A DNA stretch of 64,000 nucleotides. Origin: Yoonia sp. BS5-3 (lineage in GTDB: Bacteria; Pseudomonadota; Alphaproteobacteria; Rhodobacterales; Rhodobacteraceae). Below the pieces are notes generated by a model, which did no database searches, had not been told where the DNA came from, and saw nothing but the letters and a program-made list of their open reading frames with translations. The DNA lies in contig NZ_CP150951.2 of the NCBI RefSeq assembly GCF_038069655.2, forward strand, positions 2,692,001 to 2,756,000, given 5' to 3'. Position numbers and translations under genes: made by a program. Each line of letters opens with the position of its first letter. The first letter of the stretch is position 1. This document shows, piece by piece, positions 10,248 to 18,750 of the stretch.

Positions 10248-10264
10248 AAAATTAACCAATTTTC
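10247..10264. promoter_or_regulatory. 18-bp dyad between luxR and luxI, candidate operator
   Basis: GAAAATT-AACC-AATTTTC is a perfect 18-bp dyad beginning at the last base of the luxR gene. Its size resembles lux/tra boxes, which are 18-20 bp dyads, and it lies about 107 bp before the luxI start. The sequence is unlike the known Vibrio or Agrobacterium boxes, and it could also be a weak terminator. Confidence 0.4.
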
Positions 10265-10370
10265 GCTCTCACTTAAGTACAATTCGCGCTAATTTATCTC
10301 TGTCTTGGTAAAGACCAAACAGCAAGGTGGACGAGCGATGGCTCGTCTCAGGGTAGAGAGAAAAGTAGAC

Positions 10371-11030
10371 ATGGAAAATATCACCTTCAATCTGGCAGAA
10401 CTTCACAAGTATGGGACGGCCTTTTACGAATTTCTGGCGCTTCGTAAACGCTTCTTCGTCGATAAGCTTGGGTGGGATGTTCCACATGATGACGACGTGG
10501 AAATGGATCAGTATGACAATCCAAATGCCTATTATTCTTTGGTGTTGCGCGACGGGAAAGTCATTGGCGGAATGCGTGCCATGGCAACTACGGCGCAATG
10601 GGGTAGCCATACTTACATGTTGCGCGATGCGGTTGATGGCAAGCTGATCGGCATCCCCGCAGACATCATTCCACAGGCTGAAGTAACCCCCAATTTGTGG
10701 GAAGCGACACGGGTTGTCATATCCGACGAAGTGACCACGCACGCAGATCGGTCACAGTGCTTGTCACTGATTCTCGACGGCGTGGTTGATCAGGCAACGA
10801 CCCATGGGGCGACCGAAATCATTGCACTTTGCCCGCCGATCTTTGCGCGGACGTTACGTCAACTTGGCTACCCCGCAAAACTGATCGGCGATTCGTATGT
10901 GAACATGCATGATGACCGTCGTTATGTCGCCATGAGCATGCCAGCGGTGCGCAGAAAGGCAGCAGCGCCCGCGACCAACCGTCGCACGGCAAAAGCCCAA
11001 GACGTAGCGCATCAATCGGCCGGACAATGA
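10371..11030 (+). CDS. luxI: Acyl-homoserine-lactone synthase, LuxI family
   Basis: The enzyme joins S-adenosylmethionine to an acyl-ACP to make an N-acyl-homoserine lactone signal. The family catalytic pattern is intact: ALRKRFFVDKLGWDVP (Arg, Phe, Trp), EMDQYDNP (Glu-x-Asp, Asp) and GGMRAM (Arg). I place the start at MENITFNLAELHKYG, which matches the N-terminus of roseobacter LuxI proteins. An upstream ATG at 10338 has a better Shine-Dalgarno (AAGGTGG) and would add 11 residues. The C-terminal tail after MSMPAV is basic and probably disordered. Acyl-chain length cannot be predicted. Confidence 0.94.
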   Translation: MENITFNLAELHKYGTAFYEFLALRKRFFVDKLGWDVPHDDDVEMDQYDNPNAYYSLVLRDGKVIGGMRAMATTAQWGSHTYMLRDAVDGKLIGIPADIIPQAEVTPNLWEATRVVISDEVTTHADRSQCLSLILDGVVDQATTHGATEIIALCPPIFARTLRQLGYPAKLIGDSYVNMHDDRRYVAMSMPAVRRKAAAPATNRRTAKAQDVAHQSAGQ

Positions 11031-11038
11031 TCTTCGAA

Positions 11039-11071
11039 TGATCGGCCGTGTTGCTGGAGCACGGCCGATCA
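11039..11071. terminator. Hairpin between luxI and purB
   Basis: A perfect 12-bp inverted repeat (TGATCGGCCGTG / CACGGCCGATCA) with a 9-base loop lies between the convergent luxI and purB genes. There is no T-run, so a Rho-independent stop is likely but not textbook. Confidence 0.65.
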
Positions 11072-11081
11072 ATCGCAACCT

Positions 11082-12389
11082 CTACTGCTCCCCAAAGACA
11101 CGCGTGAAAATCGTGTCGACATGTTTGGTATGGTAAGCCAGATCGAATTTCTCTTCGATCTCTGCGACTGACAGTGCGGCAAGAACTTCTTTGTCGGCCA
11201 ACAGCTCGGTCTTGAAGTCGGCGCCTTGCTCCCAGACCTTCATGGCGTTCCGCTGTACCAGGCGGTAAGCATCCTCGCGGCTGACACCGGCTTGGGTCAG
11301 TGCAAGCAAGACGCGTTGTGACATCACAAGCCCGCGGAACTTGTTCATATTCGCCAACATATTGTCGGGATAGATGACCAATTTCTCGATGACGCCAGCC
11401 AAGCGGTTCAGGGCGAAATCCAATGTGACAGTCGTATCCGGTCCAATCGCGCGCTCAACGGATGAGTGGCTGATATCACGCTCATGCCAAAGGGCGACAT
11501 TCTCCATCGCGGGGACAACAGACATACGAACGAGGCGGGCCAGCCCGGTCAGGTTCTCTGTCAGAACGGGGTTGCGTTTATGGGGCATGGCCGAGCTGCC
11601 TTTTTGACCCTTTGAAAAGAACTCTTCGGCTTCCAGAACCTCGGTGCGCTGCATATGGCGAATTTCGGTCGCGATGTTTTCAATACTGCTGGCGATCACG
11701 CCCAAGGTGGCAAAGAACATCGCATGACGGTCGCGGGGGATGACTTGGGTGCTGATCGGCTCAGGGGACAGGCCAAGCTGGGCGCAGACATGTTCCTCAA
11801 CTGCGGGGTCGATATTTGCAAAGGTGCCGACCGCGCCAGAAATAGCACCGGTCGCGATTTCGGCGCGGGCGGCAACAAGGCGGGCACGGCCGCGATCCAT
11901 TTCGGCATAGAAGCGGGCAAAGGTCAGGCCCATGGTCGTCGGTTCGGCATGGATGCCGTGGCTGCGCCCGATACGGACATCCATTTTATGCTCATGGGCG
12001 CGCGTTTTCAGCGCGGCAAGCACCCGGTCCATGTCCGCAATCAGAATATCCGCAGCCCGCACCAGTTGCACATTCAATGTGGTGTCCAGCACATCGGATG
12101 AGGTCATGCCCTGATGCACAAACCGGGCATCTTCGGACCCGATATGTTCGGCCAGATGGGTCAGGAATGCGATCACGTCATGTTTCGTGACGGCCTCGAT
12201 CTCATCAATGCGGGCTACGTCGAATTCTACATCCTTGGCCTTCCAAACAGCCTCGGCGTTTTCTTTGGGGATGACGCCCAGGTTGGCCTGTGCATCGCAG
12301 GCATGGGCCTCGATCTCATACCAGATGCGGAACTTGGTCGCGGGGTCCCAAATGGCGGTCATTTCAGGGCGGGAATAACGAGGGATCAT
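11082..12389 (-). CDS. purB: Adenylosuccinate lyase
   Basis: PurB catalyses two beta-eliminations in purine synthesis: release of fumarate from SAICAR and from adenylosuccinate. The 435-residue protein starts MIPRYSRPEMTAIWD. It carries the fumarase-superfamily signature KGQKGSSAMPHKRNP with the flexible catalytic serine loop, and the histidine blocks GMTSSDVLDTTL and GRSHGIHAEPTTMG. The reading frame continues open upstream, but the conserved N-terminus fixes the ATG at 12389. The gene is monocistronic, divergent from a DUF6314 gene, and ends near a shared hairpin with luxI. Confidence 0.97.
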   Translation of the reverse strand: MIPRYSRPEMTAIWDPATKFRIWYEIEAHACDAQANLGVIPKENAEAVWKAKDVEFDVARIDEIEAVTKHDVIAFLTHLAEHIGSEDARFVHQGMTSSDVLDTTLNVQLVRAADILIADMDRVLAALKTRAHEHKMDVRIGRSHGIHAEPTTMGLTFARFYAEMDRGRARLVAARAEIATGAISGAVGTFANIDPAVEEHVCAQLGLSPEPISTQVIPRDRHAMFFATLGVIASSIENIATEIRHMQRTEVLEAEEFFSKGQKGSSAMPHKRNPVLTENLTGLARLVRMSVVPAMENVALWHERDISHSSVERAIGPDTTVTLDFALNRLAGVIEKLVIYPDNMLANMNKFRGLVMSQRVLLALTQAGVSREDAYRLVQRNAMKVWEQGADFKTELLADKEVLAALSVAEIEEKFDLAYHTKHVDTIFTRVFGEQ

Positions 12390-12461
12390 GGGGCCTACCT
12401 TTGCAGCGAAAGTCGCTTGCGTCATAAGGGGGGAACTGCCGAGCCTCAAGGGAGCGACGAC

Positions 12462-12893
12462 GTGAAACTGGCAAGCCTGCCGCAAAATATGGCCGATTTC
12501 GAAGGCAAATGGGTGCTGGACCGGCAGATCGCCGATGCGCGGGCCGGGCAGAACGGTCATTTGACCGGGCATGCGGTGTTCACACGCCGCTCGGAAAGTG
12601 TCTTGGAATATTGTGAAGAGGGCCGTCTGCAAATGGGGCAGGGCCCCGCATTGCAGGCGACACGGCGATACATCTGGCACTTTGATGCGGGGCAGGTGGC
12701 GGTCCAGTTCGATGATGAGGCCCCGTTCCACCGGTTTGCGCTGACGCCAACAGCAGTGGGCGAGGATCACCTTTGCGGCGACGACCTATATAGATCCACA
12801 TATGACTTTGCCGATTGGCCCAAATGGGAATGTCGCTGGTCGGTTGTGGGGCCGCGCAAGGACTATGTTTCGACAACGCGCTACCGCAGGTGA
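12462..12893 (+). CDS. DUF6314 family protein
   Basis: The 143-residue product (VKLASLPQNMADFEGKWVLDR...) matches the DUF6314 pattern: an N-terminal xFxGxWxLxR strand, a Y-x-E-x-G-x-L turn (YCEEGRLQ), a YIWHF strand and a C-terminal KDYxSxTxYxR block. This suggests a small lipocalin-like beta barrel of unknown function. The GTG at 12462 is preceded by an AGGGAG ribosome site; the next ATG (12489) would trim the conserved strand. It ends 79 bases before bioY and may share its transcript. Confidence 0.75.
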   Translation: MKLASLPQNMADFEGKWVLDRQIADARAGQNGHLTGHAVFTRRSESVLEYCEEGRLQMGQGPALQATRRYIWHFDAGQVAVQFDDEAPFHRFALTPTAVGEDHLCGDDLYRSTYDFADWPKWECRWSVVGPRKDYVSTTRYRR

Positions 12894-12946
12894 TGCGACC
12901 GTGCTGCTTGCGTTGCAGGCATGGCTAGGGCAATAAGCGGTCAGGA

Positions 12947-12956
12947 AAATAGATAT
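12947..12956 (+). promoter_or_regulatory. BioR-box-like sequence upstream of bioY
   Basis: AAATAGATAT, about 17 bases before the bioY start, shares the core ATAGATA with the alphaproteobacterial BioR operator consensus TTATMKATAA. BioR is known to repress biotin genes including bioY. The match is imperfect at both ends, so confidence is low. Confidence 0.35.
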
Positions 12957-12972
12957 AAAGGGAGAGCGGCGC

Positions 12973-13614
12973 ATGGCCCTTGCACTCAACAATAAGGTTT
13001 TGGCAGAGACATTTGGCCCATCTGAGGGGATGTCTCGGACGCTGAAACAAGTGATGCTTTTGGTCATCGGCGTCGCGGCGCTGTGGATCTCGGCGAAAAT
13101 CCAGATCGCGACAGTGCCCGTTCCGGTCACGCTGCAATTGCTGGTGATCATGTCAATCGGGGCCGCTTACGGCTCTGCGTTGGGGCTTAGCACCGTTGCG
13201 GCTTACGTGGCGCTGGGTGTGCAGGGTTTGCCGGTTTTTGCGGGGACACCTGAAAAAGGCATTGGTCTTGCATACATCATGGGCCCGACAGGCGGTTATA
13301 TCCTGGGCTTTATGCTGGCGGCCTATGTTGTCGGTATGCTGGCGAAATCCGGTTGGGACCGCAGCCCTGTGTCTATGGCTGGCGCCATGGCGGTTGGTAT
13401 CCTCTGCGTCTATATCCCAGGTGTGATCTGGCTCTGCTCTGGTGCAAATCTGCTGGCTGGTCTGGCCGGGCAGGATGCGTTCATGGGCTTTGGGTGGCAG
13501 AACTGGTATGCCTACGGTGTGAAAACATTCATCTGGGTCGATGCGCTGAAACTGGTTGCGGCTGTGATTGCATTCCCAATGATCTGGCGCCTGGTTGGCG
13601 ACGCTCGCCAGTAG
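12973..13614 (+). CDS. bioY: Biotin transporter BioY
   Basis: BioY is the S-component (substrate-binding membrane subunit) for biotin uptake, working alone or with the EcfAT/BioMN module. The 213-residue product has about six membrane segments and the family motifs TVPVPVTLQLLVIM, GPTGGYILGF and the C-terminal FIWVDALKLVAA. No bioM or bioN gene is adjacent, so it either works solo or with distant partners. A GGGAG ribosome site precedes the ATG. A strong Rho-independent terminator follows. Confidence 0.95.
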   Translation: MALALNNKVLAETFGPSEGMSRTLKQVMLLVIGVAALWISAKIQIATVPVPVTLQLLVIMSIGAAYGSALGLSTVAAYVALGVQGLPVFAGTPEKGIGLAYIMGPTGGYILGFMLAAYVVGMLAKSGWDRSPVSMAGAMAVGILCVYIPGVIWLCSGANLLAGLAGQDAFMGFGWQNWYAYGVKTFIWVDALKLVAAVIAFPMIWRLVGDARQ

Positions 13615-13640
13615 GCCATCACACTATCAGAGTTTTGAGA

Positions 13641-13665
13641 AGGGCGCCCGGCGGCGCCCTTTTTT
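13641..13665 (+). terminator. Rho-independent terminator of bioY
   Basis: AGGGCGCC-CGGC-GGCGCCCT is a perfect 8-bp stem with a 4-base loop, immediately followed by a run of T. It ends the bioY transcript and abuts the 3' end of the convergent hydrolase-OsmC gene. Confidence 0.92.
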
Positions 13666-14870
13666 CATGCGAGCGTTGTTGTCACGGTTGAGCTGCGCTC
13701 TATCGTGCGATGGACTGGGCATTTATCGGCAATCTCTAGCAGACGTTCACGTTGGTCGTCTGATAAGTCGCCCGTCAACTTAATGATGCGCTCAAAATGA
13801 TCGACCTTGGCACCTGGGTCGGCCGCGTCGGCGGCATGTTCCTTTGCATGGGTGATATCGACGCTAACGCCAGTCAAGGGCCAGCCTTTGCGGCGCGCAT
13901 ACATCCGGATCGTCATTGATGTACAGGCACCCAAACCGGCCGAGACAAAGCCATAGGGTGTCAGACCTTTATTGGTCCCGCCAAAGGCCGCAGGCTCATC
14001 CGCCAGAACGTGATGGGGACCCGATTGGACATCCTGTAGAAAGCCGTTGGGATCGGCCTCGGTCACGCGCATCACGCCTTCGGGTGCGGACGGGGCTTTG
14101 GATGGCTCTGGCAGCTTCAAATAGCGCTTTGACCATGCGGCGATCACATCGGCGGCGTATTCGGCATCACTTGGGCGCGACACAAGATGATCGGCATCAT
14201 CCAAGGTCACAAAGCTTTTGGGATGTTTCGCGGCCAGAAAGATATTGGATGCGTTCTCAACGCCAACGGTGCTGTCGCGCGGCGCATGCAGGACCAGTAA
14301 AGCCGCATCCAAATGGGCGATGGCCCCGGTCAAAGCGGCGTTTGACACATCATCCACAAATGCCTTTCCAATGCGGAAGGGGCGCCCGCCAAGGTTCACC
14401 TCGGCGACGCCATTATCGACGATTTCTGGGATAGCTTGCGCAAAATTATGGGTGACATGGCCCGGATCAAACGGCGCGCCGATCGTCACCACTGCTTTGA
14501 TCTCGGGCATCTTGGGGGCGGCTTTCAGCACTGCCGCGCCACCCAGCGAGTGGCCAATAATCAGCGAAGGGGGCATATCGCGGGCGTTTAGGGCGTTATA
14601 AGCGGCAATCAGGTCGCCCACATTCGACGAAAAACTGGTGTTCTCAAATTCGCCTTCCGAATGGCCAAGCCCGGTGAAGTCGAACCGCAATACGGCGATC
14701 CCCATGGATGACAGGCGACCGGCGATCCGACGGGCGGCAGAGATATCTTTAGAGCAGGTGAAGCAATGGGCAAAAATCGCCGTGGCGAGATGCGGACCAT
14801 TGGGCAGGTCAAGGCGGGCGGCAAGCTGGTCACCGGCATGACCCGCAAAAGTAAGCTTTTCGGTTGGCAT
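13665..14870 (-). CDS. Bifunctional alpha/beta hydrolase - OsmC family protein
   Basis: This 401-residue fusion has two domains. Residues 1-250 form an alpha/beta hydrolase, with the oxyanion block FAHCFTCSKD, the nucleophile elbow GHSLGG and a late DADHLV histidine. Residues 265-401 form an OsmC-like domain with the peroxidatic-type cysteines in GACTSMTIRMYA and KCPVHRTIE. OsmC proteins reduce organic hydroperoxides, while the hydrolase partner may act on esters or peroxy lipids. Fusions of this type occur widely in proteobacteria. The gene is single and overlaps the bioY terminator tail by one base. Confidence 0.92.
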   Translation of the reverse strand: MPTEKLTFAGHAGDQLAARLDLPNGPHLATAIFAHCFTCSKDISAARRIAGRLSSMGIAVLRFDFTGLGHSEGEFENTSFSSNVGDLIAAYNALNARDMPPSLIIGHSLGGAAVLKAAPKMPEIKAVVTIGAPFDPGHVTHNFAQAIPEIVDNGVAEVNLGGRPFRIGKAFVDDVSNAALTGAIAHLDAALLVLHAPRDSTVGVENASNIFLAAKHPKSFVTLDDADHLVSRPSDAEYAADVIAAWSKRYLKLPEPSKAPSAPEGVMRVTEADPNGFLQDVQSGPHHVLADEPAAFGGTNKGLTPYGFVSAGLGACTSMTIRMYARRKGWPLTGVSVDITHAKEHAADAADPGAKVDHFERIIKLTGDLSDDQRERLLEIADKCPVHRTIERSSTVTTTLA

Positions 14871-14980
14871 CGGCTGGACTCCTATCTCGCTGTCTATAAA
14901 ATTTTGTTCAGAGTTGCCGATTCATTGCCTCTGTCGCAATGCTCATGCTCTCAGATCGCAGCACAGTGAAAGAAGTTACA

Positions 14981-15847
14981 ATGATTGCGTCACTTCGATT
15001 GGGGTTGGTCTGTGTGGCAAGCGGCCTGGTTGTGACTGTCTGGGCAGGCTTTGGCGGCGGGTGGCACCCGGCCGCCGATAGCCTTTCCTTGCTACGTCCT
15101 GTTGCTGGCATTTTATGCGTGCTGCTGATGTTGGGACTGCGCGGGCGGATTTGGGGCGTGGCATTGGGGCTCACCGGTGGTGCAGCACTCATCACCACGC
15201 TCCCGTTGATGATGGGCAGCCCGACCGCTGGAACCCTGACGCTTTATTCCAAAAACATCTGGTCGCGGAACCAAAACCTGGATGCACTGGCTGCAGATAT
15301 CAGTGACAGCAATGCAGATGTTGTGACTTTGCAAGAGGTCTCGGCCCATAACCGTGGGTTGCTTTCACGACTGGCTGGGGATTACCCCTATCAACACCTT
15401 TGTGCCTTCGGGGGCTGGAGCGGTATTGCCGTTCTCGCCAAGGTCCCAATACATGATCAGGTGTGTTCATCACGGCGCGGGGTGGCTGCAGCACAGATTG
15501 ATCAAGCGGGACAGCGCATCTGGGTCGGGTCCGTCCATTTATTGTGGCCTTTCCCCCGTGGAAACAGACGTTCGGCCGATGCGGTGACTGACGTGATTGC
15601 CGGACTTGAGGAGCCAGTTGTTCTGGCCGGAGATTTTAATATTTTTCCGTGGGCGGCCAGCGTTCGGCAAATTGCCGATGCTGCGGGCACAGAGCCGCTT
15701 CGCCCCGTCCGACCGACCTATTATTTGCAGGGGGTTCCACTGCTTTTGGACCATGTCTATGGACCATATGGGGGCCAAGTCAGTTACCGGTCATTCCTTG
15801 GATCTGACCATCTTGGCGTCTTAGCCACGGTGCGACTGATGCCGTAA
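14981..15847 (+). CDS. Membrane-anchored endonuclease/exonuclease/phosphatase family protein
   Basis: The 288-residue product has about three N-terminal hydrophobic segments, then an EEP (DNase I-like) domain. Its catalytic pieces are LYSKNIW, VTLQEV (metal-binding Glu), VHLLWPFP, LAGDFNIFPWA (Asp, Asn) and the terminal SDHLGV (Asp-His). Members of this membrane-bound subgroup cleave phosphodiesters in the periplasm, and the substrate here is unknown. The ATG at 14981 has an AAAGAAG site; an in-frame ATG at 14939 would add 14 polar residues and is less likely. Confidence 0.88.
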   Translation: MIASLRLGLVCVASGLVVTVWAGFGGGWHPAADSLSLLRPVAGILCVLLMLGLRGRIWGVALGLTGGAALITTLPLMMGSPTAGTLTLYSKNIWSRNQNLDALAADISDSNADVVTLQEVSAHNRGLLSRLAGDYPYQHLCAFGGWSGIAVLAKVPIHDQVCSSRRGVAAAQIDQAGQRIWVGSVHLLWPFPRGNRRSADAVTDVIAGLEEPVVLAGDFNIFPWAASVRQIADAAGTEPLRPVRPTYYLQGVPLLLDHVYGPYGGQVSYRSFLGSDHLGVLATVRLMP

Positions 15848-15853
15848 AAGGCG

Positions 15854-15884
15854 GGCCTGCGGCTTGGTCTTTATGCTGCGGGCC
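15854..15884. terminator. Hairpin between convergent genes
   Basis: GGCCTGCGGC and GCTGCGGGCC can pair over 10 bp with two G-U wobbles around an 11-base loop. It sits between the EEP-family gene and a convergent small membrane protein gene and probably terminates one or both. Confidence 0.5.
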
Positions 15885-15892
15885 AGCGCGCG

Positions 15893-16309
15893 CTAATCGA
15901 TTGAATACATCTCGGTGCTTACGCCCAGCATCTGGCTGAACCCAAATTGGCTGTCCAGATAGAACAACGCGAAATATAGGGCAAAGGCGCCAATGATCTG
16001 GAATACGATCTTGCCAGACCCATAACCGCGTGCGCGCTGGCCAATAAGGGCAGCTTTGATCTTGTAGTACAGCGTCGCTGGCCCAAAGAGATTCGCCCAA
16101 AGCGGCGCGTCACGCAGCGCGGCCTGCTCGGCGTCATTCCCGATCTTTTCCCGGGCGCGGCGTTCCATGGCGTCACTGTCGCGAATGGGTCCGGATTTTA
16201 CGCCGGGCAGGGGCGCCGGGTCTGCAACCTTACGCCATGGCCGATTCGGACCGTCAGTTTTTTGTTTGTCGGCTTTGTTGCGGGTATCGAGCGGATGATA
16301 ATCGGGCAT
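15893..16309 (-). CDS. Hypothetical protein with YHPxDxR N-terminus and C-terminal membrane span
   Basis: The 138-residue product starts MPDYHPLDTRNKADK. It has a charged proline-rich middle and a single predicted membrane span near the C-terminus (IVFQIIGAFALYFALFYL). The start overlaps the stop of the upstream gene in an ATGA junction, so the two are translationally coupled. Both share the N-terminal pattern M-x-x-YHP-(L/I)-D-x-R-x-K, suggesting duplication of a short recognition motif. I do not recognise a named family. Confidence 0.75.
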   Translation of the reverse strand: MPDYHPLDTRNKADKQKTDGPNRPWRKVADPAPLPGVKSGPIRDSDAMERRAREKIGNDAEQAALRDAPLWANLFGPATLYYKIKAALIGQRARGYGSGKIVFQIIGAFALYFALFYLDSQFGFSQMLGVSTEMYSID

Positions 16310-16677
16310 CAGAAAATCAACGCAAAAAGGATGTAAATCAGGGCGAGGGACCATCCCAAACCCAAATTGCGGAACAGACTAAAAATAGCGCCCAGGGGCC
16401 ACGGCAGCAATTGCACGGCCAGCGGCGGACGTTTGGCTTGCGGTTGACGCATGCGGGGCTGTGCTTGGCGCGGCGGTGCGGCTTTTGCCGCGCTATTGTC
16501 GTTGCCGTTCCATGGATTCGCCCCGCCAGACTGCGTTTGTTGTCTCTGGATTGGCTTGCGTACCGGTTGCTTTGCAGGCGTGGCTGCATTTTTGCCTGGC
16601 TTTTGTTTGCTGGCGGACCCCCGATAAGCGGTTGAGGGGCCTTTATAGCGAACGTCTATGGGATGATATTTGCTCAT
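16309..16677 (-). CDS. Hypothetical protein, basic proline-rich, with C-terminal membrane span
   Basis: The 122-residue product starts MSKYHPIDVRYKGPS. It has a long basic Gln/Pro/Ala-rich stretch that is probably disordered, then a hydrophobic C-terminus (LGLGWSLALIYILFALIF). It is upstream of and coupled to a gene with the same N-terminal motif. The glnA terminator lies just upstream, so this pair is likely to have its own promoter in the 123-bp gap. Function is unknown. Confidence 0.72.
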   Translation of the reverse strand: MSKYHPIDVRYKGPSTAYRGSASKQKPGKNAATPAKQPVRKPIQRQQTQSGGANPWNGNDNSAAKAAPPRQAQPRMRQPQAKRPPLAVQLLPWPLGAIFSLFRNLGLGWSLALIYILFALIF

Positions 16678-16755
16678 GGTGAGGGGCTAAACCGCAATTT
16701 GGGCGTTTTTGGGACTGCGTGGTAGAGCATATCAATTCCACGCGGCGGCTCAACG

Positions 16756-16782
16756 AAAAAGGCGCCCCGCGGGGCGCCTTTC
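16756..16782 (-). terminator. Rho-independent terminator of glnA
   Basis: An 18-base perfect palindrome (GGCGCCCC / GGGGCGCC arms around CG) is followed, on the minus strand, by a run of T immediately downstream of glnA. Confidence 0.88.
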
Positions 16783-16800
16783 CTGTCTCTGCTGTGCAGC

Positions 16801-18207
16801 TTAGCAGCTGTAATACAGCTTGTATTCCATTGGGTGCGGCGTGTGCTCGTAGGCGTACACTTCTTCCCACTTCAATTCCATGTAGCCTTCCAGCTGGTCT
16901 TTGGTGAAGACGTCGCCAGCAAGCAGGAAGTCGTGATCGGCTTCCAGCTCTTCCAAAGCTTCGCGCAAAGATGCGCAAACTGTTGGGATTTCGGCCAGCT
17001 CTTCTGGTGGCAGATCGTAAAGGTCTTTGTCCGAAGACGCGCCAGGGTCGATCTTGTTCTTGATGCCGTCAAGGCCAGCCATCAACAGGGCTGCGAAGCA
17101 CAGGTAAGGGTTTGCCGCCGGATCAGGGAAACGGGCTTCAACACGCTTGGCCTTGGGGCTTTCGGCCCATGGGATCCGGACACAGCCCGACCGGTTACGG
17201 GCAGAGTAGGCGCGCAGAACAGGGGCTTCAAAGCCTGGGATCAGACGCTTGTAGCTGTTTGTGGATGGGTTGGTGAACGCGTTCAGCGCTTTGGCGTGCT
17301 TCAGGATACCGCCGATGAACCACAGGGCCTCATCCGACAGATCAGCGTATTTGTCGCCAGCGAACAGGGGCTTGCCATCTTTCCAGATGGACATGTTCAC
17401 GTGCATGCCGGTGCCGTTATCGCCAGCGATTGGCTTTGGCATGAAGGTTGCGGACTTGCCGTAAGCCTGTGCCACATTGTGGATGACGTATTTGTACTTC
17501 TGCAGCTCATCAGCCTGGTGGGTCAATGTGCCAAAGATCAAGCCAAGCTCGTGCTGACAAGAAGCCACCTCGTGGTGGTGCTTATCAACTTTCATGCCCA
17601 TGCGCTTCATGGTGGACAGCATTTCCGAACGCATTTCCTGCGCGTCGTCCACTGGGTTTACAGGGAAGTAGCCGCCTTTGACGCCGGGACGGTGGCCTGT
17701 GTTGCCCATCTCGTATTCGGTGTCTGTGTTCCAGGCGCCGTCCATTGCGTCGACCTGGTAAGATACTTTGTTCATCTCGACGCTGAAACGCACGTCGTCA
17801 AAGACGAAGAACTCAGCTTCTGGGCCAAAATAGGCCGCATCACCGATGCCAGAAGATTTCAGGTAAGCTTCGGCTTTTACAGCTGTGCCGCGCGGGTCGC
17901 GGTCATAGGCTTCGCCCGTGTCAGGCTCAACGATGTTACAGTGAATGCAAACCGTCTTTTCAGCATAGAATGGGTCCACATAGGCGCTTTCGGCCTGTGG
18001 CAGCAGTTTCATGTCGGACTGGTCAATGGATTTCCAACCAGCAATGGAAGAGCCGTCAAACATGAAGCCCTCTTCGAGGAAGTCCTCATCAACCAGGTCA
18101 GCAACGACCGTGACGTGCTGTAGTTTACCGCGTGGGTCGGTGAAGCGGATATCGACATAATCGACCTCTTCATCCTTGATCAGTTTCAGAACAGCTTTGT
18201 TGTCCAT
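16801..18207 (-). CDS. glnA: Type I glutamine synthetase
   Basis: GlnA condenses ammonia and glutamate to glutamine with ATP and is the main ammonium assimilation enzyme. The 468-residue length equals the GS I-beta type. The adenylylation tyrosine falls at residue 397 in DLYDLPPEE, as in E. coli, so activity is probably controlled by GlnE. The catalytic [24 protein letters not shown] and NRSGCVRIP blocks are intact. It lies 31 bases downstream of glnB in the standard glnB-glnA operon. Confidence 0.98.
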   Translation of the reverse strand: MDNKAVLKLIKDEEVDYVDIRFTDPRGKLQHVTVVADLVDEDFLEEGFMFDGSSIAGWKSIDQSDMKLLPQAESAYVDPFYAEKTVCIHCNIVEPDTGEAYDRDPRGTAVKAEAYLKSSGIGDAAYFGPEAEFFVFDDVRFSVEMNKVSYQVDAMDGAWNTDTEYEMGNTGHRPGVKGGYFPVNPVDDAQEMRSEMLSTMKRMGMKVDKHHHEVASCQHELGLIFGTLTHQADELQKYKYVIHNVAQAYGKSATFMPKPIAGDNGTGMHVNMSIWKDGKPLFAGDKYADLSDEALWFIGGILKHAKALNAFTNPSTNSYKRLIPGFEAPVLRAYSARNRSGCVRIPWAESPKAKRVEARFPDPAANPYLCFAALLMAGLDGIKNKIDPGASSDKDLYDLPPEELAEIPTVCASLREALEELEADHDFLLAGDVFTKDQLEGYMELKWEEVYAYEHTPHPMEYKLYYSC

Positions 18208-18238
18208 CGATATTGTCCCTTATTTGAAGATGTGTGGG

Positions 18239-18601
<363 letters not shown>

Positions 18602-18750
18602 TCACTGGTCGAGAGACCATTTCTCTTGCATAGGTACAATTCGTAGCAGAACCTACCCCGATACCGGTCAGGTGAAACTGTATATGCTGCCTAATTTTTG
18701 GGCAACTAGTTGTGATATTGGGCGGTTTGAAAACACGAGGTGCTGAATCC

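Noticed and set aside
11082-12770. N-terminal extension of PurB to 562 residues
   Set aside because: The extra 127 residues overlap the divergent DUF6314 gene and show no similarity to the family; the conserved start is at 12389.
16834-18123. Long open frame opposite glnA
   Set aside because: It is the antisense of a highly conserved gene and its product has no recognisable domain or start signal; codon bias of glnA creates it.
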